Source: Cognataquiflexum rubidum (GTDB lineage Bacteria > Bacteroidota > Bacteroidia > Cytophagales > Cyclobacteriaceae). Taken from it: a stretch of DNA of 64,000 bases. A model generated the notes under the pieces. It did not search any database. It was not told where the DNA came from and worked only from the letters and a program-made list of their open reading frames with translations. How positions within the stretch are numbered: the stretch's first letter is position 1; the number at the start of each line of letters is the position of its first letter. The DNA lies in NCBI RefSeq assembly GCF_022538115.1, contig NZ_JAKZAL010000009.1, positions 124,001-188,000 on the forward strand. Direction: 5' to 3'. The translations under genes and the position numbers were made by a program. This document shows, in pieces, positions 27,256 through 36,500 of the stretch.

Positions 27256-28018
27256 CACATACATTATCACATTTTCCATCATCCTGACTGTAGTTTTGGG
27301 ATTATTGCTATCTGGAACGTCCCAGGTGTTGGGACCTTTGCAGAGAAAAGCAGAGGAATTGGATGCCAAAAAGCAAATTTTGGGAGCTGTTTTGGATGGA
27401 GCCCAGTTAAAACAAATGAAACCAGAAGAAGTTTTGAGTTTTTACGAATCAAGAATTATTTCTAAAGTAGTGGATATTGAAGGGAAAGAAGTAACCCAAA
27501 ACCCTGATGGAAGTCCCATTGTCGCTGAAAAAGTGAATGTTGGTAAAAACTACAAAATGGCTCCTGAAAGCAGGATGTATCCGATTTATGTGTTTCATGC
27601 AGAGGGGAACCCTGAGTCAGTGGAATCCTATATCCTTCCCGTATACGGTGCAGGTCTTTGGGATGAGATTTGGGGTTACGTCGCATTGCAGACAGATCTC
27701 AATACCATCGAGGGAGTAACGTTCTCACACAAAGCAGAAACACCGGGCCTCGGTGCAAGAATTACTTCGCCTGATGTGCAGCAGCGCTATCAGGGTAAGC
27801 AGATCTTTGACGAGAGCGGTAATATTCAGTCTGTATGGATGCAAAAAGGAGAGGGAAAAGATTATGCCAATGATTCCGATAAAGTGGATGGTCTTTCAGG
27901 AGCTACCATCACTGCCAATGGCGTTAATAACATGTTGAAAAATTACCTTCAGTATTACAGCTCGTTTTTGAGTAATCAAAAATCTAGTCAACAATCTGAA
28001 GTTGTTGCAGTAAATTAA
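27242..28018 (+). CDS. nqrC: Na+-translocating NADH:quinone oxidoreductase subunit C
   Basis: This 258-residue subunit has one N-terminal membrane helix (YIITFSIILTVVLGLLLSG) and a periplasmic FMN domain. KVDGLSGATITANGVNNML (about residues 218-236) is the flavinylation motif, with Thr bearing the FMN. GLWDEIWGYVAL and HKAETPGLGARI are further NqrC/RnfG signatures. The start is GTG at 27242, chosen because AGGAGG lies 8-13 nt upstream and MQQSNTYIITFS is the expected opening. It overlaps nqrB by 14 bp. Confidence 0.94.
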   Translation: MQQSNTYIITFSIILTVVLGLLLSGTSQVLGPLQRKAEELDAKKQILGAVLDGAQLKQMKPEEVLSFYESRIISKVVDIEGKEVTQNPDGSPIVAEKVNVGKNYKMAPESRMYPIYVFHAEGNPESVESYILPVYGAGLWDEIWGYVALQTDLNTIEGVTFSHKAETPGLGARITSPDVQQRYQGKQIFDESGNIQSVWMQKGEGKDYANDSDKVDGLSGATITANGVNNMLKNYLQYYSSFLSNQKSSQQSEVVAVN

Positions 28019-28045
28019 ATCTTGAACGTTTCAAACTATAGATAA

Positions 28046-28726
28046 ATGAGTACAGAAACTACAGTGACAGAAGTTAAAAAGCCAGCTGAAGCGCTTTTGT
28101 CAAAAAGAAGAAAGAAATTAATTTCAGATCCGCTCATCGACAGCAATCCAGTTACCATTCAGGTTTTGGGAATCTGTTCAGCATTGGCTGTTACCACTCA
28201 GATGCAGCCAACCTTGATCATGGCCATTTCGGTTATTTTCGTGGTGGTCATGTCCAATTTTGTTATCTCCTTGATGAGAAATACTATTCCTTCCCGAGTA
28301 AGGATTATAGTACAATTAGCCGTGGTAGCGACTTTGGTTACATTGGTAAGTGAACTCTTGAGAGCATTTGCTTATGACATGTACAAGGAGTTGTCAGTGT
28401 TTGTTGGCCTGATCATCACTAATTGTATTGTGATGGGCAGACTTGAAGCCTTTGCCTTAGGTAATAAACCTTATGATTCTGTTCTTGACGGTTTTGGTTC
28501 CGCTTTAGGTTATTCATGGATTATCTTGGCAGTTGCATTTTTCAGAGAATTGCTAGGTTCAGGGAACGTTTTTGGTGTTCCTGTTTATGATTCTATCGCA
28601 GGATTAATCGGAAATGATTTCAGCTTGGCCAGAAATGGTCTGATGGTAACACCGGTAGGTGCCTTTATCATCCTAGGATTGATCATTTGGGTACAGCGTA
28701 CCAAGACAGGTTATGTTGAACATTAA
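28046..28726 (+). CDS. nqrD: Na+-translocating NADH:quinone oxidoreductase subunit D
   Basis: This 226-residue integral membrane subunit has six hydrophobic segments. The N-terminus LISDPLIDSNPVTIQVLGIC (about residues 29-48) and GLIITNCIVMGRLEAFALGN (about 121-140), which contains the cysteine thought to share an intramembrane iron centre with NqrE, identify NqrD. The C-terminal LARNGLMVTPVGAFIILG is also typical. It lies 27 bp after nqrC and 15 bp before nqrE. Confidence 0.95.
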   Translation: MSTETTVTEVKKPAEALLSKRRKKLISDPLIDSNPVTIQVLGICSALAVTTQMQPTLIMAISVIFVVVMSNFVISLMRNTIPSRVRIIVQLAVVATLVTLVSELLRAFAYDMYKELSVFVGLIITNCIVMGRLEAFALGNKPYDSVLDGFGSALGYSWIILAVAFFRELLGSGNVFGVPVYDSIAGLIGNDFSLARNGLMVTPVGAFIILGLIIWVQRTKTGYVEH

Positions 28727-28741
28727 TTAAAGAAATTAGAC

Positions 28742-29353
28742 ATGGAATTATTTAGCTTGGGTATTCGGTCAATCTTTATTGACAATATGATTTTCGCTTA
28801 TTTCTTGGGAATGTGCTCTTTCTTGGCTGTTTCCAAAAAAGTAAGTACAGCGATAGGTCTAGGTGCTGCTGTTGTTTTTGTGTTGGCAGTGACCACACCT
28901 GCCAATTGGCTTTTGAATGAGTATGTTTTGAAAGAAGGTGCTTTGTCCTGGGCAGGAGATACATTTCTTACCATAGACCTTTCTTTCTTAAGGTTTATCA
29001 TGTTCATTGCGATCATTGCAGCAATCGTTCAGCTTGTGGAAATGATTGTTGAAAAATTCGCCCCTGCATTATATGGTGCTTTGGGTATCTTTCTTCCCTT
29101 GATTGCTGTAAACTGTGCTATTTTGGGAGGTTCTCTTTTCATGGCCCAAAGGGACTACACGTTAGCTGAAGCAACTGTCTATGGATTCAGTTCTGGAATA
29201 GGCTTTATGTTGGCAATTGTTGCGCTTGCTGCTATCAGAGAAAAATTGAAATATTCCAATGTACCAAATGGTCTTAAAGGTCTTGGTATCACCATGCTGT
29301 TGACGGGCTTGATGGGTATTGCCTTTATGTCTTTTATGGGAATTGATCTTTAA
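28742..29353 (+). CDS. nqrE: Na+-translocating NADH:quinone oxidoreductase subunit E
   Basis: This 203-residue membrane subunit is the inverted-topology partner of Nqr[21 protein letters not shown] (about residues 12-31, Cys in the first half-helix) and [20 protein letters not shown] (about 115-134) hold the conserved cysteines of the NqrD/E iron site. The operon ends here: a terminator follows at 29375. The FAD/2Fe-2S subunit NqrF, which accepts electrons from NADH, is not encoded downstream. Confidence 0.95.
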   Translation: MELFSLGIRSIFIDNMIFAYFLGMCSFLAVSKKVSTAIGLGAAVVFVLAVTTPANWLLNEYVLKEGALSWAGDTFLTIDLSFLRFIMFIAIIAAIVQLVEMIVEKFAPALYGALGIFLPLIAVNCAILGGSLFMAQRDYTLAEATVYGFSSGIGFMLAIVALAAIREKLKYSNVPNGLKGLGITMLLTGLMGIAFMSFMGIDL

Positions 29354-29374
29354 TTACTTCCCTTCGAAATATTG

Positions 29375-29406
29375 AAACCCTGGGTTTTCCAATCCGGGGT
29401 TTTTTT
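29375..29406 (+). terminator. Terminator of the nqrABCDE operon
   Basis: AAACCCTGG at 29375-29383 pairs with CCGGGGTTT from 29394 (one T-G wobble), followed by a run of T to 29406. Confidence 0.85.
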
Positions 29407-29428
29407 ATGGCTTGTCGCCAAGGAAATT

Positions 29429-29436
29429 TACCTTTG
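29429..29436 (+). promoter_or_regulatory. Putative -7 element of the DUF502 gene
   Basis: TACCTTTG is an exact TAnnTTTG 71 bp before the ATG at 29508; the -33 element is weak. Confidence 0.35.
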
Positions 29437-29507
29437 ATAAGTTTTTAACAATAATTTCCTCTCGGTAAGCATCCAATTTTTTGTATTTTTATTCAAAATG
29501 TTTAACC

Positions 29508-30065
29508 ATGGCGTTCACCTATAAACGAATCATTACTTATTTTTTCAGGGGATTGTTGTTTGTGGTTCCTATAACCCTGACTATCTATGTGATCTATCTT
29601 ATCATTCAATTTTTGGATGGGATCCTACCAATTCCGATTCCCGGTCTAGGGATTTTGATCATGTTGGCATTCATTACATTCATTGGTTTTTTGGCGAGTA
29701 TATTTATCACAAAGCCTCTCTTTGACATTTTTGAAAAGTGGGTATTTAAAATCCCTTTGATCAATATTCTCTATACAAGTATCAAGGACCTGATGTCCGC
29801 TTTTGTGGGTGACAAAAAGAAATTCAATATTCCTGTGATTGTGAAGTTGTCTGAAGGAATGTCCCGATTGGGTTTTATCACACAGGATGATTTGTCGATT
29901 TTGGAAGAAGAGAATCTTGTCGCCATTTATTTCCCCCACAGTTATAATTTCTCTGGGAATCTTTATTTGGTCCCGAGAGACAATGTCCGGATTTTAAAAA
30001 ATGTAAAGAGTGCAGATATCATGAAAATGATAGTCTCGGGTGGGGTGTCTCCTTTGCATGATTGA
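29508..30065 (+). CDS. DUF502 family membrane protein
   Basis: This 185-residue protein has two membrane helices near its N-terminus (about residues 8-30 and 45-68). A soluble part follows with FDIFEKWVFKIPLINILYTSIKD, RLGFITQD and VAIYFPHSYNFSGNLYLVPR, the sequence pattern of DUF502 (PF04367). Members occur in many bacteria and plants (LIKE-COV) and have no established biochemical role in bacteria. The frame is open from a TTG at 29481; ATG 29508 (MAFTYKRIITYFFRG) is preferred. It has its own predicted promoter after the nqr terminator. Confidence 0.82.
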   Translation: MAFTYKRIITYFFRGLLFVVPITLTIYVIYLIIQFLDGILPIPIPGLGILIMLAFITFIGFLASIFITKPLFDIFEKWVFKIPLINILYTSIKDLMSAFVGDKKKFNIPVIVKLSEGMSRLGFITQDDLSILEEENLVAIYFPHSYNFSGNLYLVPRDNVRILKNVKSADIMKMIVSGGVSPLHD

Positions 30066-30171
30066 TGGAAAGATTATCCTGCCAAGCATTTTAAATACCT
30101 TCTAGCCAATTTTACGGAAGCAGACAAAATTATTTACGTTATATTTCCAAATAACCATTTACCGATATACC

Positions 30172-30798
30172 ATGAAAAACCTACTCGTAATCCTATTCAT
30201 ACTTTCCATTTCTACCTTTTCCTTTGGACAAAAAGACGAATGGATTTCTTTATTCAATGGCAAAAACCTTGATGGATGGAAGGTTTCAGAAAACCCTTCT
30301 TCCTTCACAGTGGTCGATGGAGAGATCAAAATCGACGGTCCACGTGCACACGCATTCTATGTTGGCGAAGTCAATAATGGGGAGTTTAAAGATTTTGAAT
30401 TTATCGCCGAGGTCAAAACCATGCCCAAAGCCAACTCAGGGATATTTTTCCATACCAAATACCAAGAAACCGGATGGCCTGATAAAGGCTATGAAGTTCA
30501 GGTAAATCAATCCCATGGTGACTGGAGAAAGACAGGAAGCTTGTATTCTTTCAATGACGTAAAAGAAGTCCATGTCAAAGATGGAGAATGGTATACCGAA
30601 CACATCATCGTCAAAGGTGACCATGTCACTGTTAAGATCAATGGCAAAACCGTGATGGAATACGTGGAGTCGGAGGATAAAAACCGACCTGCCAATGCTG
30701 GCGAAAAGAAAATCGATAAGGGAACATTTGCACTTCAGGCCCATGATCCCGAAAGCGTGATTTATTATAGGAATATCAAGGTGAAAATTTTGGATTAA
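30172..30798 (+). CDS. Secreted DUF1080 (3-keto-disaccharide hydrolase-like) protein
   Basis: This 208-residue exported protein has a signal peptide (MKNLLVILFILSISTFSFG). The mature part is one concanavalin-like beta-sandwich: WISLFNGKNLDGWKV (about residues 23-37), FEFIAEVKTMPKANSGIFFH, YEVQVNQSHGDW and FALQAHDPESVIYYRNIKVK. This is the DUF1080 pattern (PF06439); some members hydrolyse 3-keto-glucosides, but most are uncharacterised, so substrate is unknown. Its last four bases overlap the convergent selD gene. Confidence 0.85.
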   Translation: MKNLLVILFILSISTFSFGQKDEWISLFNGKNLDGWKVSENPSSFTVVDGEIKIDGPRAHAFYVGEVNNGEFKDFEFIAEVKTMPKANSGIFFHTKYQETGWPDKGYEVQVNQSHGDWRKTGSLYSFNDVKEVHVKDGEWYTEHIIVKGDHVTVKINGKTVMEYVESEDKNRPANAGEKKIDKGTFALQAHDPESVIYYRNIKVKILD

Positions 30799-31835
30799 AC
30801 CACCTTGACCACCACGGCTGATTGGGAATCGAACTCCCCGATCAGCCATGCTTTTTGTTGGTGTTGTTCCAAGATTGACTCAAAAGCTTTTTGAAATGTT
30901 GGGTTGATTGCCACCATCAATCCTCCGTTGGTCTGTGGATCGCAGAATTTGACCAATTCCATGCCGACGATTCCTTCGGATTTGCCGCTGTAGGCATTCC
31001 AATTCCGGTAGGTATTGTCAGGAAATACGAATTGGGAAATATAATCAGATACGCCTTCGATGAGTGGAAGACTGTTGCCCTGAATGACAGCTGTAAGTCC
31101 TGCTCCTTCCGCCATCTCCACCAAATGTCCCAATATTCCAAAACCTGTCACATCGGTCATCGCATGGACGTAATCCAATAATCCAAAATCTTTTCCGATG
31201 GAGTTGATTTGGGTGGCATAGCGCATCATGTTGGCATAATCCTCCTCTTTGATTTTATCCCTTTTCAGTGCAGTAGCCAAAACCCCGATACCCAATGGCT
31301 TGGTGATGTAAATCAAATCCCCTACCTGTGATCCTTTGTTGGTTTTGATATTGTTGGGGTGAATGATTCCGTTGACAGAAAGCCCAAAAATCGGATCTTT
31401 GGCCGCGATGCTATGTCCTCCTGCCAAAGGAATTCCTATCAAATGGCACATCTCCCTTCCTCCCTCCAACACTTCGCTTGCTAACAATGGATCAATTTTT
31501 TCCACCGGCCAACTTAAAATCGCATTGGCAAAAAGTGGCTTTCCCCCCATCGCATATACATCCGACAATGCATTTGCTGCGGCAATCCTCCCAAAATCGA
31601 AAGCATCATCCACAATCGGCGTGAAGAAATCAACTGTATTGATCATGGCAATGGTCTCACTGACCTGATATACAGCGGCATCGTCTTTGGATGAATTTCC
31701 CGCCAAAAGCTGGGTATCCACCAAATCCACTGAATTTCTATTTGCAAGGATGCTATCCAAAACTGCCGGCGCAATCTTACATCCACAACCTGAACCTTCA
31801 CTGAATTGCGTTAATCTGATAGTTGGTTTTTCCAT
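30795..31835 (-). CDS. selD: Selenide, water dikinase (selenophosphate synthetase)
   Basis: This 346-residue enzyme makes selenophosphate, the selenium donor, from selenide and ATP. The catalytic GSGCGCKIAPAVLD segment has Cys at position 17, where many SelD proteins carry selenocysteine; Lys20 follows. LLAGNSSKDDAAVYQ, TPIVDDAFDFGRIAAANALSD and GGHSIAAKDPIFGLSVNG bind ATP and Mg2+. It overlaps the upstream mnmH gene by 25 bp, so the two are co-translated. That pairing says the selenium goes, at least in part, into 2-selenouridine of tRNA. selA, selB and tRNA-Sec are not seen in this window. Confidence 0.95.
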   Translation of the reverse strand: MEKPTIRLTQFSEGSGCGCKIAPAVLDSILANRNSVDLVDTQLLAGNSSKDDAAVYQVSETIAMINTVDFFTPIVDDAFDFGRIAAANALSDVYAMGGKPLFANAILSWPVEKIDPLLASEVLEGGREMCHLIGIPLAGGHSIAAKDPIFGLSVNGIIHPNNIKTNKGSQVGDLIYITKPLGIGVLATALKRDKIKEEDYANMMRYATQINSIGKDFGLLDYVHAMTDVTGFGILGHLVEMAEGAGLTAVIQGNSLPLIEGVSDYISQFVFPDNTYRNWNAYSGKSEGIVGMELVKFCDPQTNGGLMVAINPTFQKAFESILEQHQQKAWLIGEFDSQSAVVVKVV

Positions 31836-32863
31836 AGGATGGTGTGTTTTATAGCCAACAGTTGCTGGAGAGATTCTTCAATACCTTTATTACTCAAGTC
31901 TAGATGGAATGTTTGCGCTCTTTTATTATTGGCGAGTTCGTAGCCGTAAGTCTTATCATAATAGACCAGCATATTTGCTATCCATGAATCATGGCGCTGT
32001 TGAAGGATATCCTCTAAAGCCTCTGCCGTCCTCTTTCCTCCCAGTTTTTTCTGCAGTCTTTTAACAGATTCAAGAAGATCTTCTGTAGGCAAATAGGCGT
32101 ACTCCTGAGTGATATGATTGATCCGCTCTGATTCTGATTTTGTGATTTCTATCAAAGGAGAAGCTAGGATATTGGCATAGAGTTCATCTGCTAGATTCAC
32201 TTTTCCAATCCTCTGGCTTTCATTTTCTATCCATATTTTCTCGGAAAGCGGGATTTTGAAAAGTTCTTCTGCAAGCAAATTTTCAAAATGCTCAATGCTC
32301 GGTTGTGGAGGTAGACCAATCCCGCCAAAGGAAGAGCCTTTGTGTTTGGCTAGGTCTTCCAAGTCGATGACGGATTCTCTGTTTTTATGGAGTTCATAAA
32401 GCAGGACAGTTTTACCTACACCTGTTTTTCCACCCAAAACGATGTAATCCCTTTTTGCCCTTACGGTTTCATAAGTAAGTGTCCGGTATGTTTTGTAGCC
32501 GCCTTTCAACCGCAATATTTCAAATCCCGCCATGCTGAGAAGCCAAGACATGATCTCACTTCTCATGCCTCCCCGCCAACAATACGTCATGATTTTTTTG
32601 TCGGGAAAAAGCCGCAAAGCATCCTGAATAATGGCATGGAACCGAGGTCCGACGAGCTCGAACCCTTTTATAATGGCTTCCTGATTTCCTTGTTGCTTGT
32701 AGATCGTTCCGACAATTTTCCTTTCCTCGTTGTTCAGGATTGGCACATTGGTGGTACCTGGAATATGTCCCTGCTCAAACTCCCCTTCACTACGCGCATC
32801 CAAAATCGGGATGCTTCCCCGTAGTTCCAAAAATTGCTCAAGTTCGATCAGGATTTCTTTCAT
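31811..32863 (-). CDS. mnmH: tRNA 2-selenouridine synthase
   Basis: This 350-residue enzyme (SelU/YbbB) replaces the 2-thio group at the wobble uridine of Lys, Glu and Gln tRNAs with selenium via a geranyl intermediate. An N-terminal rhodanese domain (about residues 8-125) has LDARSEGEFEQGHIPG and the catalytic YCWRGGMRSE (Cys95). A P-loop ATPase domain follows, with GGKTGVGKTVLL (about 144-155) and WIENESQRIGKV. The length is normal. selD overlaps its 3' end by 25 bp and would supply the selenophosphate. A terminator separates it from trxA upstream. Confidence 0.95.
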   Translation of the reverse strand: MKEILIELEQFLELRGSIPILDARSEGEFEQGHIPGTTNVPILNNEERKIVGTIYKQQGNQEAIIKGFELVGPRFHAIIQDALRLFPDKKIMTYCWRGGMRSEIMSWLLSMAGFEILRLKGGYKTYRTLTYETVRAKRDYIVLGGKTGVGKTVLLYELHKNRESVIDLEDLAKHKGSSFGGIGLPPQPSIEHFENLLAEELFKIPLSEKIWIENESQRIGKVNLADELYANILASPLIEITKSESERINHITQEYAYLPTEDLLESVKRLQKKLGGKRTAEALEDILQQRHDSWIANMLVYYDKTYGYELANNKRAQTFHLDLSNKGIEESLQQLLAIKHTILWKNQLSD

Positions 32864-32880
32864 GAATTCATTTTACTCAA

Positions 32881-32919
32881 AAATAAAAATAGCCACAAAG
32901 ATCGAATCTTTGTGGCTAT
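32881..32919 (-). terminator. Terminator of trxA
   Basis: ATAGCCACAAAGAT and its perfect complement (32889-32902 and 32906-32919) make a 14-bp stem with a three-base loop; on the minus strand it is followed by TTTTATTT. It lies 21 bp beyond the trxA stop and just upstream of mnmH. Confidence 0.9.
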
Positions 32920-32939
32920 CCATTTAATTCTTATCAGGA

Positions 32940-33260
32940 TTAAAGCTGGGCATCCAGTTTCTGAGCCAAAACGGCCTTTGGAACTGCTCCGACTTGCTTA
33001 TCTACTATTTTGCCATCTTTGAAGAAAAGAAGGGTTGGGATACTTCTGATTCCAAGCTGCGAGGCAACCATTGGGTTGGAATCCACATCTACCTTTCCGA
33101 TCACTGCTTTGCCTGCATAATCACCTGCCAATTCCTCTACTATTGGGCCGATCATTTTACATGGGCCACACCATTCTGCCCAAAAATCCACTAGAACAGG
33201 ATGCTCTGAATTGATTATTTCTTGAAAGTTTGCGTCAGTAATTTCTATTGCTTTTGCCAT
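32940..33260 (-). CDS. trxA: Thioredoxin
   Basis: This 106-residue cytoplasmic thiol-disulfide reductase has the active site FWAEWCGPCKMIGP (Cys31 and Cys34), the buried Asp25 region LVDFW, and the cis-proline loop SIPTLLFFKDG. Size and sequence are canonical, with no signal peptide. It has its own terminator and a probable promoter at 33292-33299, so it is transcribed apart from mnmH-selD. Confidence 0.96.
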   Translation of the reverse strand: MAKAIEITDANFQEIINSEHPVLVDFWAEWCGPCKMIGPIVEELAGDYAGKAVIGKVDVDSNPMVASQLGIRSIPTLLFFKDGKIVDKQVGAVPKAVLAQKLDAQL

Positions 33261-33291
33261 TGTATTGTATTTTTGGATGTTGCTAATTTTT

Positions 33292-33299
33292 CAAATATA
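33292..33299 (-). promoter_or_regulatory. Putative -7 element of trxA
   Basis: On the minus strand TATATTTG is an exact TAnnTTTG, 31 bp before the trxA ATG; the -33 region is not clear. Confidence 0.45.
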
Positions 33300-33504
33300 C
33301 TTCTAAAGCACTTTACTTGGGAATAAGTTCCTAGAGGTATTAAAAAAATAAAATACCCAAAATGAATTTGCTTGGTGTGATTGAAAGTCATTTTTCAATA
33401 GGAACTTTTTCCAAATTGCTTTTCTGGAAATCGAAACCACACTTTATAAACCCCTAATTTGAGGAATATGATTCTTTGTTTCGCAAATTTTCTAATTCTC
33501 CAGA

Positions 33505-36500
33505 TTATATGATCTGATAGACCACCTCAGGAATTTGACCCAAGTCCTTGATCATTTCATTGGAAGGATCTACCGTATACCGCTTGGACATGAGGTCTAG
33601 AGTGATGTTTTCCTTACTGTCAATAATGTTGATGTACAGCTTGGCTTCTCCCTTATATTTTTGGGTGATGGCTTCGAGTTTTTCCATCAGGTCAAAATTA
33701 AGGTCATCTAGGTCAATATTGACTCGCAAACCTTTGATCATTTTTCCCCTTACCTCACTCAAAAGCATCATGGAGTTGATCTTGAATTCGTATTCATTAT
33801 CCTTCCATTTGTTGAGATGGGTGGACCCGGTCAGGTAAATAAACCAACCTGTCATGAAATACTCTTTGAACCGGATATAATCTTCTCCAAAAATAAAGAA
33901 GGTATGCGCCCCGTGATAATCCTCCATGGTCAGCGTTCCAAATGGTTTCCCCGTTTTGGTAGTCCTATGGGCAAATGATGTCACCGCACCGGCGGATTTG
34001 ATCTCGCCTTTTTTTCGCAAGGTTTCGATATCACTGAACTCCGGAAGAGGCGTATTGGTAAATGACTCTATTTCTACCCTAAACTGATCCAATGGATGTC
34101 CTGAGATATAAAGTCCGACAACTTCTTTTTCAATGTTGAGTTGTTGAAGCTGACTAAACGGCTCCATCGGAGGGATGCTTGGTAAGGGAACTTCCATTCC
34201 GGTACCTCCGCCAAAGAGACTCACCTGTGAACTGTCTGCTTCCTGCTGCACTTTTTGTGCATATTTAGTGGCTTTTTCCAACACAGTCACATCACCGTCT
34301 AATGCTTCGAGGTATTGTCTTCTGTGATGTTCTTTGAAGCAATCAAAACCTCCAGCCATTGCCAATGCCTCCAACGTTTTCTTATTTACTGCTCGGGAAT
34401 TGACTCTTTTGCAGAACTCAAAGATATTTTTGTAAGGTCCCGATTTTTCCCTTTCTGCAATAATCATATCCACGGCTGCACTTCCTGCACCTTTGATGGC
34501 AGCAAGACCAAACCTGACCTGACCTTCCTTATTTACGGTAAATCCGTTATTGGATTCATTGATATCCGGCCCCAATACAGCGATTCCGGCACGCTTGCAT
34601 TCCTCCATGAAGAATGTCACCTGCGTGATATCATTCATGTTGTTGCTCAGTACAGAAGCCATGTACTCAGCCGGATAATGTGCCTTGAGGTATGCCGTCT
34701 GGTAGGCAATCCAGGCATAGCAGGTGGAGTGCGACTTGTTGAAGGCATAGGAGGCAAAGGCTTCCCAATCTTTCCAGATTTTCTCCAGTTTTTTTGGATC
34801 ATGGCCCTTTGAGGAAGCCTGTTCCACAAATTTGGGTTTCATTTTATCCAAGACATCCTTTTGCTTTTTACCCATTGCCTTACGGAGTACGTCAGCTTCG
34901 CCTTTGGTAAATCCTGCCAATTTTTGGGAAAGCAACATGACCTGTTCCTGATAGACGGTGATACCATAAGTTTCTTCCAGGTATTCTTTCATGTCATCAA
35001 GGTCATAGCTGATTGGTTCTGTGCCGTGCTTTCTTCGGATAAAACTCGGGATATATTCCAAAGGTCCCGGTCTATAAAGTGCATTCATCGCAATCAAATC
35101 GGCAAAAACGGTAGGCTTCAGTTCCCTCATGTACTTCTGCATCCCTGCAGATTCGTATTGGAAGATTCCGACGGTTTCCCCTCTTTGAAAAAGCTCATAA
35201 GTCTTTACATCATCTATCGGAAATTCATCCGGATCGAGGTCGATGCCATGTCTTTCTTTGACGATTTTTACAGCGTCTTTGATCAGGGTAAGGGTTTTCA
35301 AACCCAAAAAGTCCATTTTCAATAACCCGGCGCTTTCCACGACTGAGTTGTCAAACTGCGTGCAGACCATGTCCGAATCTTTGGCCAAAGCCACAGGAAC
35401 GTAATTGGTAATGTCTCCGGGTGTGATGATCACCCCACAGGCATGTATTCCGAGATTTCGAACCGAACCTTCCAAAACCGTTGCCTGCTTGATGGTTCGG
35501 GACAATTCATCCTGACCTTTGTAAATACGGATCAGTTCATCCGCCTTGCCAATGTCCTCTCCGTTGTTTTTGAGTTTGTCAGCTAGTTTTGCCCGGTCGT
35601 TGGAAAGGTCAAAAAGCGCCTTTAGCTTGATATCGGGGACAAGTTTTGCCAGTTTATCGGCTTCAGCCAAAGGCAGGTTCAAAACCCTTGCGGTATCACG
35701 GATGGCTGATTTGGCAGCCATGGTACCGTAAGTAATGATCTGTGCGACTTGGTTTGAACCGTATTTGTTGATCACATAATCGATTACTTTTTGACGGCCT
35801 TCATCGTCAAAGTCAATGTCAATATCGGGAAGGGAAACCCTGTCCGGATTGAGGAATCTCTCGAAGAGTAGGTCATAAGCAATGGGATCCACATTGGTAA
35901 TTCCCGTGCAATAAGCAACAGCAGAACCTGCGGCCGAACCCCGGCCCGGACCTACGGAGACCCCCATCTTTCTCGCTGCTCCTGTAAAGTCCTGGACGAT
36001 GAGAAAATAACCCGGATAACCTGTTTTTTCGATCGTCGCCAATTCAAATTCTAGCCTTTCCCTGATTTCGTCAGTGAGGACAGGGTAGCGTTTCTTCGCA
36101 CCTTCATAAGTCAGGTATTTCAGATAAGCATTTTCCCCTCTTTTGCCTCCATCTTCTTTATCAAGCGGATTTTTGAATTCCTCTGGAATTTGGAAATTGG
36201 GAAGCAAGACATCCCTTTGTAGTTTGTAGGTTTCTATTTTTTCGACAATCTCGTTGGTGCAGGCGATTGCCTCAGGAAGGTCAGCGAAGAGTTTTTTCAT
36301 CTCCTCTGGACTTTTCAAATAGAATTCGTCATTGGGAAATCCATATCTGAATTCACGTCCACGCTTTCCAATATATTTCTTCGGCTTTTCTACCAATTCC
36401 CCATCCTTGACACAAAGCAAAATATCATGGGCTTTGGCGTCATTTTTATGGTTGTAGTACGTATTGTTGGCGGCAAAGTATTTGACGCCGTACTTTTGTG

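Noticed and set aside
34315-34812. 165-codon plus-strand frame inside dnaE
   Set aside because: Shadow of dnaE; no start context or family pattern.
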